From: an uncultured Lachnospiraceae bacterium
GTDB taxonomy: Bacteria > Bacillota > Clostridia > Lachnospirales > Lachnospiraceae
Direction of reading: 5' to 3'
DNA length: 64,000 nucleotides
Assembly: GCA_902774915.1 (NCBI GenBank)
Contig: CACYKH010000011.1
Span: forward strand, 1 to 64,000
Of the stretch, positions 32,311 through 42,211 are shown piece by piece. The notes beneath the pieces were generated by a model. The model was not told the DNA's origin. It searched no databases and worked only from the letters and a program-made list of their open reading frames with translations. Position 1 is the first letter of the stretch. The number at the start of each line of letters is the position of its first letter. The position numbers were made by a program, and so were the translations under genes.

Positions 32311-32955
32311 ATGACAAAAAAGGAACGTGCCGCACTTGTTTGCGAAAAACTAAATGAATCTTATGGCACTGACCTTTATTGCTATCTGGAATATGACCAT
32401 AAAAAACCATGGCAGTTGCTTTTTGCGACTATTATGTCAGCCCAGTGCACAGATGAAAGAGTAAACCTTGTAACCAGGGAGCTTTACAAAAAATATCCAG
32501 AGTTGACGGATATTGCAAATGCTGATATAAAGGAGTTCGAAAAAGATATATTCTCTACAGGTTTTTATCATAATAAAGCCAAGAATATAATAGCCTGTGC
32601 TAAGGTTTTATTGGAAGATTTTGGCGGAGAAGTTCCATCAGATATTGATGAACTTACAAGTCTTCCTGGTGTTGGTCGAAAGACCGCAAATGTGGTCAGG
32701 GGAAATGTATACGGAATTGAATCCATAGTGGTAGATACTCATGTAAAAAGAGTTACAAAACTCCTGGGTCTTACAAAAGAAGATGATCCGGTTAAGGTTG
32801 AATTCGAACTGATGAAGATTCTGCCAAAGGAACAATGGATACTTTATAACTTCCAGGCGATTGCACTAGGTCGTGAGATATGCATAGCAAGAAGACCTAA
32901 ATGTTCAATCTGTCCATTAGCGGAAGTTTGCAAAAATAGAAGAAAAGATTCATAA
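32311..32955 (+). CDS. nth: endonuclease III
   Basis: A 214-aa protein, usual length. It has helix-hairpin-helix LPGVGRKTANVV with the catalytic Lys, the catalytic Asp in VVDTHVKRV, and a C-terminal [4Fe-4S] motif C-x6-C-x2-C-x5-C (in CIARRPKCSICPLAEVC). It is a bifunctional glycosylase/AP lyase that removes oxidised pyrimidines. RBS AAGGAA upstream. Confidence 0.95.
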   Translation: MTKKERAALVCEKLNESYGTDLYCYLEYDHKKPWQLLFATIMSAQCTDERVNLVTRELYKKYPELTDIANADIKEFEKDIFSTGFYHNKAKNIIACAKVLLEDFGGEVPSDIDELTSLPGVGRKTANVVRGNVYGIESIVVDTHVKRVTKLLGLTKEDDPVKVEFELMKILPKEQWILYNFQAIALGREICIARRPKCSICPLAEVCKNRRKDS

Positions 32956-32984
32956 TAAAGAGTCTTATAGAAAGGGAGAAAGAA

Positions 32985-33095
32985 ATGATAGATTTTAGCA
33001 AGAAAAGAAAAAAGGGTGCCAGAATACTTTTAGTAATCATCTGTGGTATCATTGTATTTGGAATGGTAATAGGACTTCTTGTAACTGCATTCTAA
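32985..33095 (+). CDS. 36-residue membrane protein
   Basis: A short gene with AAAGGGAG 6 bases before ATG. The product has a basic start (MIDFSKKRKKGAR) followed by a single hydrophobic helix (ILLVIICGIIVFGMVIGLLV). It lies 30 bases after nth and 55 bases before the VanW-family gene, in the same direction. It may be a real small membrane protein; no homologue is known to me. Confidence 0.6.
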   Translation: MIDFSKKRKKGARILLVIICGIIVFGMVIGLLVTAF

Positions 33096-33149
33096 TTACC
33101 TATTAGTAAAGAACTTTTCAATACATTTATTATAAAAGAGGAAAAATAC

Positions 33150-34697
33150 ATGAGAGGAATAATCAGAAGAAAAACAGCAAGTGTTGTATCAGCACTTCTT
33201 ATCGCTGCTATGATAGCTACCCCAGCTGTCAGAGTAAATGCCGAAGGCGCTACTCAGACTGATAGCGATATGCTGATTTCAACAAATGAATCTGTTATCA
33301 GAGATAACATTACAATCAACGGAATTGATGTTGGTGGAATGTCACTTTCTACAGCAGAAAAGGAGCTTGGAGGAAATGCAAGCATTGGAGATGCAGCAGT
33401 TTCTCTGACAAGTCAGTATGGCGATGTTGATACTACCCTGAATAATATCGGTCTTACTGATGATACTGAGGAAGTAATTCAGAAGGCTCTTGCTTATGGA
33501 AATTCAGGAAATATTCTGAAGAGATATAAGGATATTGAGTCACTCAAAACTACACCTGTTGATTTCGAGATCACAAAGGGTGTAAATGTAAGCGCACTCA
33601 GCCAGGTTATTGAAAATGGAATTGGTGCTGCTATGAGTGGTGACAATGAATACAGTCTTGATAAGCATGAGGATGGTTCAGTTAAAGTTATCGTAGAGGG
33701 TGATTCTGTAAGCGTTGATGCAGCAGCTACAAAGGCTGCCATTGATACAGCTATTAATGAGAAGGGTTACTCAGGAGCAAAGGTTAAGACTGCAATCGTA
33801 ATGGCAGATAATTCTGGAAGCGAGAAGATGCAGCAGATAGCCAGAGTTACTGACCTTCTTGGTACATATACAACAAGTTACTCAAGTAGTGGTGCATCTA
33901 GAAAGAACAATGTACAGAGAGCAGCATCTCTTGTGGATGGACATCTTCTTTTCCCGGGAGAGCAGATTTCTGTTTATAACTGTATAGCACCTATCGATAC
34001 AAGTAACGGATATGAGATGGCTCATACATATGTAGGTACTGAGGTTGTTGATGGAGCCGGTGGTGGTGTTTGCCAGGTTGCTACAACACTCTACAATGCG
34101 GCTATCAGAGCTGAGCTTGAAGTAGTTCAGAGAAACTGCCACAGCCTTAGAGTTTCTTATGTTCCTATCGCTGCTGATGCAGCTATAGCTGGTGGTGTTC
34201 TGGATCTTAAGCTTAGAAACAATCTGGATGCTCCTATCTATATTGAAGCACTTTATGATGGTGCGAACCTGAGCTTCAATATTTATGGTGAGGAATACAG
34301 ACCTGCAAACAGAACTATCGAGTTCGAATCTATTCAGACAGGAGTTATCAATCCTCCTGATGAACCAATTTATACAGAGGATAAATCTCTGGAGCCAGGA
34401 ACTGAAGAGGTTACTGCAGCAGCTGTAACTGGTTATACAGGCGAGCTCTGGAAACATATATATGAAGACGGAGTTGAGGTTGATAAGGTTTGTATCAACA
34501 AGAGTAAGTACCAGGCAAGTGCCACAAAGATTTCTGTAAATACTGATCCACCTGAAGAAGAAGAGGGTGAAGAAGGCGAAGAAACAGAAGATGAAGATGA
34601 CAACACAGGCGAAGGTGAAGGCGGCGGAGAAGGCGAAGCTGCTCCAGCTGAACCTGCAGCACCTGAGACACCTCCTGCTGAAACTCCAACAGAGTAA
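33150..34697 (+). CDS. secreted VanW/YoaR-family protein with acidic tail
   Basis: A 515-aa protein with AAGAGG upstream. It has a signal peptide (1-31), putative peptidoglycan-binding YoaR-type repeats (~45-220; INGIDVGGMSLSTAEKEL), a VanW domain (~235-375; LGTYTTSYS, FPGEQISVYNCIAP, GAGGGVCQVATTLYNA, ECVQRN-like HSLRVSYVP), then a G5-like segment (~400-445) and a Glu/Gly/Pro-rich C-terminal tail (~460-515). It is exported and likely wall-associated; the enzymatic role of VanW domains is not settled. Confidence 0.88.
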   Translation: MRGIIRRKTASVVSALLIAAMIATPAVRVNAEGATQTDSDMLISTNESVIRDNITINGIDVGGMSLSTAEKELGGNASIGDAAVSLTSQYGDVDTTLNNIGLTDDTEEVIQKALAYGNSGNILKRYKDIESLKTTPVDFEITKGVNVSALSQVIENGIGAAMSGDNEYSLDKHEDGSVKVIVEGDSVSVDAAATKAAIDTAINEKGYSGAKVKTAIVMADNSGSEKMQQIARVTDLLGTYTTSYSSSGASRKNNVQRAASLVDGHLLFPGEQISVYNCIAPIDTSNGYEMAHTYVGTEVVDGAGGGVCQVATTLYNAAIRAELEVVQRNCHSLRVSYVPIAADAAIAGGVLDLKLRNNLDAPIYIEALYDGANLSFNIYGEEYRPANRTIEFESIQTGVINPPDEPIYTEDKSLEPGTEEVTAAAVTGYTGELWKHIYEDGVEVDKVCINKSKYQASATKISVNTDPPEEEEGEEGEETEDEDDNTGEGEGGGEGEAAPAEPAAPETPPAETPTE

Positions 34698-34701
34698 TTA
34701 G

Positions 34702-35676
34702 ATGAACAAAGGTACAATTAATACAAGAATAATTAAAAGAAGCATTTTAAAGCATATAGCGAGGAATGAAATAGCCGGCACGGACGTAGGAACAGACTAC
34801 TCCGTGCTGGATAAGACATCCTCGCCTTCTGTTCTTATAGCGGCAGTTGGCATTTCCGGTGGAGATGCAGAAATGGCCTATATAAGAGCGGTGAATAATC
34901 TTGCCACTTCTGGCGCAAAACCTGAAAAGATAATGATAAACATTCAGGCTGGCGAAAAGGTGGAGGAACAGACTCTCAGGGATATGATGCACTCTCTTAC
35001 GGACATTGTTAAGAAGCAGGGCGTTGTTATTTCGGGAGGAAACACGGCTTGTTTTGGTGAGGGTGATGATTGCACAGTCACTATCACCGCTTTTGGAAAA
35101 ACTGATGAAAAGGTTTTGAAACAGTTGAGCGATAAAGCCAAAGCTGAAGATAGCATTTTAATGATCGGAGATGCAGGACATTACGGAGCATCGTTAATTT
35201 GTAAGAACAAAGATATGGCAGATAGATTTGCCAAAAGCTATATAGAAAAAGCTATCATGCCGGATGATAAAAGATGCATTGCTGAGATTTGTGATGCACT
35301 TATCGAGGGAGGAGCGCATTTTATTCATGATGTGTCCTTCGGTGGCATCTATAGAAACCTTGTGGAACTGGCTGAGCATACGGGGCTTGGGGTAGATGTA
35401 CTCCATGAAAAGGTGCTTATCAGACAGGACACCATTGAGGTTGCGGAATATTGTAATATAAATCCATATGAACTGCTGGGTACAGGCGGAGTTACCGCAC
35501 TTTGTCACCAGGAGAACCTGGAGCGGCTGGAAGATGTTTTAAATCAAAGGGGTATTAAATACAGCGTTGCAGGCAGACTTACTACAGAGAAGAGCAGACT
35601 GGTTCATAGTGAGGATAACAAAATAAAAAGATCTCTGAATTTTTATGAAGGAGATGAAATCTTTAAGGTTTTATAG
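34702..35676 (+). CDS. AIR synthase-like / HypE-related protein
   Basis: A 324-aa protein of the PurM/HypE/ThiL fold: N-terminal NNLATSGAKPEKIMINIQAG, GVVISGGNTACFGEGDDCTVTITAFG, and C-terminal GGAHFIHDVSFGGIYRNLVEL. In characterised relatives this fold binds ATP and dimerises. The locus has no purine, thiamine, selenium or hydrogenase genes, so the specific reaction cannot be assigned. It starts 5 bases after the VanW gene, with a weak ribosome site, and is followed at 21 bases by ppk. Confidence 0.75.
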   Translation: MNKGTINTRIIKRSILKHIARNEIAGTDVGTDYSVLDKTSSPSVLIAAVGISGGDAEMAYIRAVNNLATSGAKPEKIMINIQAGEKVEEQTLRDMMHSLTDIVKKQGVVISGGNTACFGEGDDCTVTITAFGKTDEKVLKQLSDKAKAEDSILMIGDAGHYGASLICKNKDMADRFAKSYIEKAIMPDDKRCIAEICDALIEGGAHFIHDVSFGGIYRNLVELAEHTGLGVDVLHEKVLIRQDTIEVAEYCNINPYELLGTGGVTALCHQENLERLEDVLNQRGIKYSVAGRLTTEKSRLVHSEDNKIKRSLNFYEGDEIFKVL

Positions 35677-35696
35677 ACTTTGGGAGGGGTGTTACT

Positions 35697-37742
35697 TTGA
35701 ACGAACTATATGAGAACAGAGAATTATCTTGGTTAAGATTTAATGCGAGAGTTCTTGAAGAGGCGGAGGATAAGAGAAATCCACTTTGTGAAAGACTTAC
35801 TTTCATGTCAATTTACCAGACTAATCTGGATGAATTTTTCATGGTAAGAGTTGGCTCTATTCATGACCAGATGCTTCTTGAGGATAATCCAAAAGAAAAC
35901 AAAACACAGATGACTGCATCTGAACAGCTGGAGGCTATCCGCGAGAGAGTTAGAGAGCTTGGGGTTCGTAAGGATGAATCCTATGCCAAGCTTATGCGTG
36001 AGGTAGAGAAGAAGGGAATCAAGATCGTAAATTTTGCTGACATGAATGAAATGGAAGGCGAGTATATTCATGGATTTTTTGATAGAGAAATCCTTCCACT
36101 TCTTTCTCCATTTACTATCAGTAAGAAAAGGCCATTTCCTTTTATAAAGAACAAGGAAATCTGCGCGACTGCTGTGCTTGAAACAAAGGGTGGAAAAGCC
36201 AGATTCGGAATCGTTCCATGTAATAACGGAATGTTCTCCAGACTTATTGAAATTCCAGGAAGCAGTGGCAAGTACATGCTTGCTGAAGAGGTTATTCTTC
36301 ATTATCTTCCTGAGGTTTTTACTGGTTATAATATCACATGCAAATCACTTGTGCGCGTTACAAGAAATGCGGATATTGATGCGGACAAGGTTTATGATGA
36401 AGAGCTGAATTACAGGGATCATATGGCAGAGGTTATTAAGCTTCGCCGTAAGCTGGAGCCTGTAAGACTTGAATATACAAGAGATATTGATAAGAAGGTT
36501 ATCAAGAGCATTGCAGCATTTTTCAAGATTGATAAGGAAATGATTTTCCATACAACAGCACCTCTTGACATGTCATTCATGTTTGATATTCAGGATATGT
36601 TGAGACATGAGAAGGATCTTTTCTTCGAGAAAAGAATTCCTCAAAAGCCTGCTTGTCTGGATGATACAAAACCACTTATCCCTCAGATTCTTGAGAAGGA
36701 CAAGCTACTTTCTTATCCATATGAAAACATCAGACCATTCCTTGATCTTCTTCGCGAGGCAGCAAATGATCCGGATGTTGTTTCCATTAAAATGACTCTT
36801 TACAGACTGGCTAAGCATAGCCAGGTTGTCAGCGCACTTGTTGAAGCTGCAGAGAATGGTAAAGAGGTTGATGTTCTGGTGGAGCTTAAGGCCAGATTCG
36901 ACGAAGAGAATAATATTGGATGGTCCAGAATGCTTGAAGATGCAGGCTGCCATGTAATTTATGGACTTGATGGACTGAAGGTACATTCCAAGCTCTGTCT
37001 TATTACCATGAAGAAGGGCAGAGATGTAAAGTACATTACACAGATTGGTACAGGAAATTATAATGAGAAGACGGCCAGACTTTATACAGATCTCAGCCTT
37101 ATGACAGCAGATCAGAAGATTGGAGCGGAGGCTGCAAGAGTGTTCCATACTCTCACTATTGGAGAGGTTATGAAGCGTACAGAACATCTGCTGGTTGCAC
37201 CAAAATGTCTTCAGAATAAAGTAATAGATAAGATTGCAAGAGAAATACAGATTGCGCAGGATGGTGGCGAAGGCTATATCGGCGTTAAGATCAATTCTCT
37301 TACAGATAAAAAGATTATAGATAAACTTATTGAGGCATCTGAGGCTGGAGTTCAGATAGAGATGGTAATCAGAGGCATTTGCTGTCTCCATCCTGGAATA
37401 CCTGGAAAGACTGATAACATTAAGATTGTCAGCATAGTTGGAAGATTTCTTGAGCATTCAAGAATTTATATCTTTGGTAAGGGCGAGCGTGAGGAGATGT
37501 ACATTGGCTCCGCTGACTTTATGACACGTAATACTGTCAGAAGAGTTGAGGTGGCAACACCTATTTATGACCCAGATATAAGAGACCGCGTAAGAGATAT
37601 GTTCAATACTCAGATGAATGATAATGTTAAGGCGAGAGTGCTTAGATCTGATGGAACATATAAATATGTGAGACATACAAAGCCTGCTATAAATGCGCAG
37701 GAGATTTTCTACGAGGAAGCATATAAAGCTTTAGAGGATTAA
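35697..37742 (+). CDS. ppk: polyphosphate kinase 1
   Basis: A 681-aa protein of usual length. A TTG start at 35697 with GGGAGGGG upstream is preferred, as it yields the conserved N-terminus NELYENRELSWLRFNARVL. It has the phosphohistidine region KVHSKLCLIT and ITQIGTGNYNEKTARLYTD, plus a second PLD-like motif HSRIYIFGKG with MYIGSADFMTRN. It makes polyphosphate from ATP reversibly. The stop is 4 bases before the histidine kinase start, suggesting coupling. Confidence 0.96.
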   Translation: MNELYENRELSWLRFNARVLEEAEDKRNPLCERLTFMSIYQTNLDEFFMVRVGSIHDQMLLEDNPKENKTQMTASEQLEAIRERVRELGVRKDESYAKLMREVEKKGIKIVNFADMNEMEGEYIHGFFDREILPLLSPFTISKKRPFPFIKNKEICATAVLETKGGKARFGIVPCNNGMFSRLIEIPGSSGKYMLAEEVILHYLPEVFTGYNITCKSLVRVTRNADIDADKVYDEELNYRDHMAEVIKLRRKLEPVRLEYTRDIDKKVIKSIAAFFKIDKEMIFHTTAPLDMSFMFDIQDMLRHEKDLFFEKRIPQKPACLDDTKPLIPQILEKDKLLSYPYENIRPFLDLLREAANDPDVVSIKMTLYRLAKHSQVVSALVEAAENGKEVDVLVELKARFDEENNIGWSRMLEDAGCHVIYGLDGLKVHSKLCLITMKKGRDVKYITQIGTGNYNEKTARLYTDLSLMTADQKIGAEAARVFHTLTIGEVMKRTEHLLVAPKCLQNKVIDKIAREIQIAQDGGEGYIGVKINSLTDKKIIDKLIEASEAGVQIEMVIRGICCLHPGIPGKTDNIKIVSIVGRFLEHSRIYIFGKGEREEMYIGSADFMTRNTVRRVEVATPIYDPDIRDRVRDMFNTQMNDNVKARVLRSDGTYKYVRHTKPAINAQEIFYEEAYKALED

Positions 37743-37746
37743 GATT

Positions 37747-39150
37747 TTGAGAAGACGTTTAAGAATCAAAACTTACATGATGCTAACCATGTCACTGGTG
37801 ATATTTCTATCGCTGGCTGTTCTTACTGCGCTTTTCGTTTATGTATATAAGTCCAGTTTGTATGGGGATGTAAGGCAAGATGCTGACAGACGTTCGACGG
37901 ATATTGTAAATATAATGAGTGATACCGGTGTTGAGGGAATTGACACTGATGAAAGTCTTAAGTTCAAAGTTGATGAAGCTGCCGAGGTTCAGGGCGGAAG
38001 ACTTCTGATCATCAACCGTAAATACAAGGTTGTTAAAGATACAGAAAAAACCTCCCAGGACGCATTTATCATTAATAAAAATGTGATGGATGTTATGATG
38101 GGTAATGCTAAGGAAATCCGCTATGATACTGAGAGTGATACAGTCATCATGCTGCCTATTGTCAAGGGCGGAAATATTGATGGAACTTTAATCTACAGAG
38201 CTTCTCTTATTGAATCAAATACAAAGATTGATAAGGCGGCGGACCATGCTTTCCTGCTTCTGCTGTTTGTTCTGCTTGTTGATATTTTCCTGACAGGTAT
38301 TGTTTCGAAGAGAGTTGTTTCAGATATTCATGATATTAACGAAAAGATAATGCATGCTGCACTGGGTAATCTTCAGGAGAGACTTCCTGAGAAAGAGGGC
38401 TTTGTGGAGATTCAGGTGCTGGCTGAGAATTATAACGAGGTTCTTGAGAGACTGGCAACTATTGACCAGACAAGATCTGAGTTTGTTTCGAACGTATCTC
38501 ACGAGCTTAAAACGCCTATTACTTCTATGAAGGTTCTGGCTGAATCACTGACACAGAATGAGACTGCATCTGCCGAGGACTATAAAGAGTTCATGGGCGA
38601 TATCGTGGACGAGATTGATAGAGAAACAAAGATCATCAACGATCTGCTTACTCTTGTTAAGACGGACAACAATTCTACAGAGATGAATCTGGAAGAGGCA
38701 GATATAAATGAGATGATGGAAACTATCGTTAAGACAGTTGGACCACTGGCTAAGCAGAGAGGAATTGACCTTAGTTATGAGAGCTACCGCGAAGTAATTG
38801 CAAGGGTTGATCAGGTTAAGCTGTCTCTTGCGATTTCGAATCTTATAGAGAATGCTGTTAAGTATAATGTTGATAATGGTTGGATTAAATGCAGTCTGAA
38901 TGCGGACAATCGTTATTTCTATATCAAGGTTGCGGATTCGGGAGTTGGTATTCCTGAGGATGCAAAGGACAGAGTATTTGACAGGTTCTACAGAGTTGAC
39001 AAGGCCAGAAGCCGTGATACAGGTGGAACCGGACTTGGTCTTTCTATTACAAGAGGAATTGTTAATGCCCATAAGGGTACGATCAAGCTTTATAGTGAAT
39101 CTGGTAAGGGAACTACATTCACAGTAAAGATACCGCTGGATATTAAGTAA
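37747..39150 (+). CDS. membrane sensor histidine kinase (PhoR/WalK type) without adjacent response regulator
   Basis: A 467-aa protein; TTG start at 37747 with AGAGGA, directly after ppk. TM1 ~9-32, extracellular sensor ~33-160, TM2 ~162-182, HAMP ~183-236, HisKA with FVSNVSHELKTPITSMK (phospho-His near 250), and HATPase with N box NLIENAVKYN, G1 DSGVGIPED, F box FDRFYRVD and G2 GGTGLGLS. No response regulator lies beside it, so its partner is encoded elsewhere. Linkage to ppk suggests phosphate or stress sensing, which is inference. Confidence 0.93.
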   Translation: MRRRLRIKTYMMLTMSLVIFLSLAVLTALFVYVYKSSLYGDVRQDADRRSTDIVNIMSDTGVEGIDTDESLKFKVDEAAEVQGGRLLIINRKYKVVKDTEKTSQDAFIINKNVMDVMMGNAKEIRYDTESDTVIMLPIVKGGNIDGTLIYRASLIESNTKIDKAADHAFLLLLFVLLVDIFLTGIVSKRVVSDIHDINEKIMHAALGNLQERLPEKEGFVEIQVLAENYNEVLERLATIDQTRSEFVSNVSHELKTPITSMKVLAESLTQNETASAEDYKEFMGDIVDEIDRETKIINDLLTLVKTDNNSTEMNLEEADINEMMETIVKTVGPLAKQRGIDLSYESYREVIARVDQVKLSLAISNLIENAVKYNVDNGWIKCSLNADNRYFYIKVADSGVGIPEDAKDRVFDRFYRVDKARSRDTGGTGLGLSITRGIVNAHKGTIKLYSESGKGTTFTVKIPLDIK

Positions 39151-39160
39151 GGGAAAATAG

Positions 39161-39673
39161 ATGAAAGATATTTACAAGAAAAAAGTAAATATGAGTATAA
39201 AGAGACTGTTCGTAATGGCAATGGTTATGTGCTTTGCTTTAGGATGCCTTGCCGCATGTGGAAAGGACGATGCTGAGCAGGAAGTTTCAACAGAGTCTGT
39301 ACTTGCAAAGGCTGGAACAGTCCAGCTTTATCATGCAACGGATACAGAGGTTGTTCCTGATGAAGACAGATACCAGCTTGTACAGCCTGATAATCTGTCG
39401 GCGGCGCTTGAGGAGGTTATAGAAAATATGACTCTCAGCCAGGGGCTCACGATAGATAGATTTTCTGTTGATGAGAATAGAAACATTTCGCTCATCATAA
39501 ATGTTGAGGATAAGACTTCAGAGGAGACGGTTCTTCTGAACCAGGCTGCAATTGTAAAGAGTATAAAGGGACTTGAAGCAGGAAGTGTGGAGATTACTCT
39601 TCAGGATCCATCTGGTAAATTGATTGAAAAAGGAACTTATACAGACGCATCATTCTATTATTATGATGAGTGA
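39161..39673 (+). CDS. GerMN-domain-like lipoprotein
   Basis: A 170-aa protein with AAGGGA upstream. The N-terminus has a basic start then a hydrophobic run and lipobox LAAC at about residues 30-33. The mature part (TVQLYHATDTEVVPDEDRY, LEEVIENM, ISLIINVEDK) fits the GerM/spore-and-germination-like fold often paired with histidine kinases. Exported and membrane-anchored; function unknown. It starts 10 bases after the histidine kinase gene and may modulate it. Confidence 0.72.
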   Translation: MKDIYKKKVNMSIKRLFVMAMVMCFALGCLAACGKDDAEQEVSTESVLAKAGTVQLYHATDTEVVPDEDRYQLVQPDNLSAALEEVIENMTLSQGLTIDRFSVDENRNISLIINVEDKTSEETVLLNQAAIVKSIKGLEAGSVEITLQDPSGKLIEKGTYTDASFYYYDE

Positions 39674-39732
39674 TGGATGATCGTTGATGATCAGTGAAGA
39701 AAAGCGATAATCAGAATAAAGGGAGGATTTGT

Positions 39733-42144
39733 TTGAGAAGACCACTACTAATGTGTGGTATTATGTTCGTCCTGGGCGAACTGACATACCGCCTGGCGGA
39801 GGAGAACATTTGGATATCCGCTTTGACAATACTAGTTGGAACTATAATCGCATATGTAAGTGCTAAGAGCACTAAGAAAAAAAGCAACGTTTTGTTGCTT
39901 TTTTTGTTTCTCTTTTTAGGGGTAATCTGGAGCGTCGGATACTATACAGGCGAGAGAAATAGCGGGTTTAAGGAGATTTATAGTTCTGGAAAAAAGACGG
40001 TGTTTGTTGCATATGTAACAGACATAGAAGAGAGGGATGGATACAACAAAGTGTATCTCAGGACTAAAGATGGACGGCTGATCATGAAGCAGATGCTGGA
40101 GGAAGAGAGCTTTAGTGATGGCGATTCTGATGAGGATTCTGATAAGGATATTTTTGATGGAGAAGATAGTAAAAGAGGCGTGGGTTTGAAGCCGGGAGAT
40201 TATGCGGTAATTCGGGGATATCTGACGCGTCCTGAAGGAAGTTCAAATCCGGGAAGCTTTGATAGGGAAAGATACCTGCTGGGCAAGGGGATACGTTATG
40301 AATTAAGCGCGGAAAATATAGAGGTTGATACAACCAGGAGAGGCTGGATCCGTGCTAGGCTTTATAGCATTAAGTGCTGGATGGCGGGGCGGCTGGAGAT
40401 GGCATTTGGCGAAGAGGATGCAAGCCTCCTTAAGACTATGCTTTTAGGTGATAGGAGCGAACTTGATACAAATACAAAGATAATGTTTCAGCGGTGTGGA
40501 ATCGCACACATACTTGCGATTTCGGGACTGCACGTGGCACTGATTGCGAGAGTGTTTGAAACCTTTATTGCGATACTAGGCGTGAGGAAGAGGCCGGCTT
40601 CGATAATCGTGATTATATTTGTGGTCGCTTATGGAATTATGACGGGAATGTCGGCGGCAACCCTCAGGGCTGTTTTGATGCTGAGTATATCCAGGCTGGC
40701 ATTTGTCTTTGGTCGGATGCCGGATTTGCCGACCAGTATGATGGAGGCTCTTCTGGTCATGATAATTATTAATCCTGAGAGCCTTAACACAAGCGGAATG
40801 CTTATGAGTTTTAGTGCGGTTATGGGAGTGATAACGGGAATGGAGCTGGATAAGCTGATTCTTGATCATTACAGTTTTCGCTGGCTGAAGGAGGGACCGA
40901 GAGGATGGGTGCACAGATTTGTTAAGGGACTACTCATCAGTATAAGTATTAATCTTTGGATGCTGCCGCTGGTGATCATGAATTATTATGAGGTTCCGAT
41001 TCTGGCGCTTCTGCTGAATTTTATTGTGGTTCCGTTGCTGACGGTGGTGGTGGCATGCGGACTGATTGGGGCGATTGGCGGACCTATTCTTGTGATTCCT
41101 ATTTGGGTGTGCAAGAAGCTGCTGAGTTTTTATAGGTTTTTGTGCGTAGAGTTTCTTAAGGTTCCTACAGCGATTGTTGGGACGGGGCATGTGAGCATTA
41201 TTCATCTTTTGATCATTTATGCCGTGATTGGAGGAGTTGTTGCGGGAGCTTACATTTTCCTTTATAGAAGGAAGGCATTTATTATGACGGACTTTGGCAA
41301 GAAGTGGAGAGTGGTTGTGCTGATGTCCTTGCTGGGGGTATTTGTGTTGCTTTGTACTTTCTGCATTGGAAGTGTGAAGCTGGTGAACAGACTGAGTTCC
41401 TGTGTTGTGTTTCTGGATGTTGGTCAAGGGGATGGAAGCATAATTCATATGAAGGGGGACAATTACATGGTGGATTGCGGATCTTCCAGTTCGGATGATG
41501 TGGGAAGGTACACCTTGATTCCGGCGCTGAAGTACTACGGGATGACGCACATCAAGTGCATCTTCATTTCACATATGGATAGCGACCATGTGAATGGAAT
41601 TATCTACTTGCTCGAGAACCGGGATTTGTATGGAATTGATGTTGATTATGTGGCGGTGGCTAAAGGGACAGAGGTGAATGAGAATTATGAGAGGATACAG
41701 AAAGCCTGTGGGGGTGAGGTGAAGATAATTGAGCTTGGCGCAGGGGATGTAGTGGATGAGAGATTTGAGATGATTTATCCGGGTGTGGATTCAGAGGTTT
41801 CAGGTGTTAAAGAAGGTAACGACTATTCCTTGGTATTAAAGTTGATAGGGAAAGAGTATGAGATTCTTTATACGGGGGATATAAGTAGTGAGATAGAAAG
41901 TAAACTAATTAATAAAATAAACAATAATAAAACTACAAATAGAATTTTGAAGAGTCCTCATCACGGCTCTAAGTATTCTAGCTCCGAAGAATTTATTGAA
42001 GCATATGACCCGGATATAACCGTAATATCTGTAGGTCGCAGAAACAACTATGGACACCCTGCCCCCGAAACATTGGAGAGATACGAGGAGGAGGGTGTGC
42101 AAATCCTCCGTACAGATGAGGATGGAGCAGTTATTTTGCATTAA
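39733..42144 (+). CDS. comEC: ComEC/Rec2-family DNA uptake protein
   Basis: An 803-aa protein. The TTG at 39733 sits 6 bases after GGGAGG and is preferred to a GTG 39 bases upstream without a ribosome site. It has N-terminal membrane and OB-like region, then the competence domain with many membrane segments (GISGLHVAL-type motif as AISGLHVALIARVFE; LRAVLMLSISRL). The C-terminal metallo-beta-lactamase domain has VVFLDVGQGDGSIIH, ISHMDSDHVNG and SPHHGSKYSS. It forms the inner-membrane channel for transforming DNA. Other com genes are not in this window. Confidence 0.93.
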   Translation: MRRPLLMCGIMFVLGELTYRLAEENIWISALTILVGTIIAYVSAKSTKKKSNVLLLFLFLFLGVIWSVGYYTGERNSGFKEIYSSGKKTVFVAYVTDIEERDGYNKVYLRTKDGRLIMKQMLEEESFSDGDSDEDSDKDIFDGEDSKRGVGLKPGDYAVIRGYLTRPEGSSNPGSFDRERYLLGKGIRYELSAENIEVDTTRRGWIRARLYSIKCWMAGRLEMAFGEEDASLLKTMLLGDRSELDTNTKIMFQRCGIAHILAISGLHVALIARVFETFIAILGVRKRPASIIVIIFVVAYGIMTGMSAATLRAVLMLSISRLAFVFGRMPDLPTSMMEALLVMIIINPESLNTSGMLMSFSAVMGVITGMELDKLILDHYSFRWLKEGPRGWVHRFVKGLLISISINLWMLPLVIMNYYEVPILALLLNFIVVPLLTVVVACGLIGAIGGPILVIPIWVCKKLLSFYRFLCVEFLKVPTAIVGTGHVSIIHLLIIYAVIGGVVAGAYIFLYRRKAFIMTDFGKKWRVVVLMSLLGVFVLLCTFCIGSVKLVNRLSSCVVFLDVGQGDGSIIHMKGDNYMVDCGSSSSDDVGRYTLIPALKYYGMTHIKCIFISHMDSDHVNGIIYLLENRDLYGIDVDYVAVAKGTEVNENYERIQKACGGEVKIIELGAGDVVDERFEMIYPGVDSEVSGVKEGNDYSLVLKLIGKEYEILYTGDISSEIESKLINKINNNKTTNRILKSPHHGSKYSSSEEFIEAYDPDITVISVGRRNNYGHPAPETLERYEEEGVQILRTDEDGAVILH

Positions 42145-42211
42145 AAATAAGAATTGATAATACATCAATTATGATGTATTATGAAGAAGGGTTGATTTAG
42201 GAGGTGGAAAT

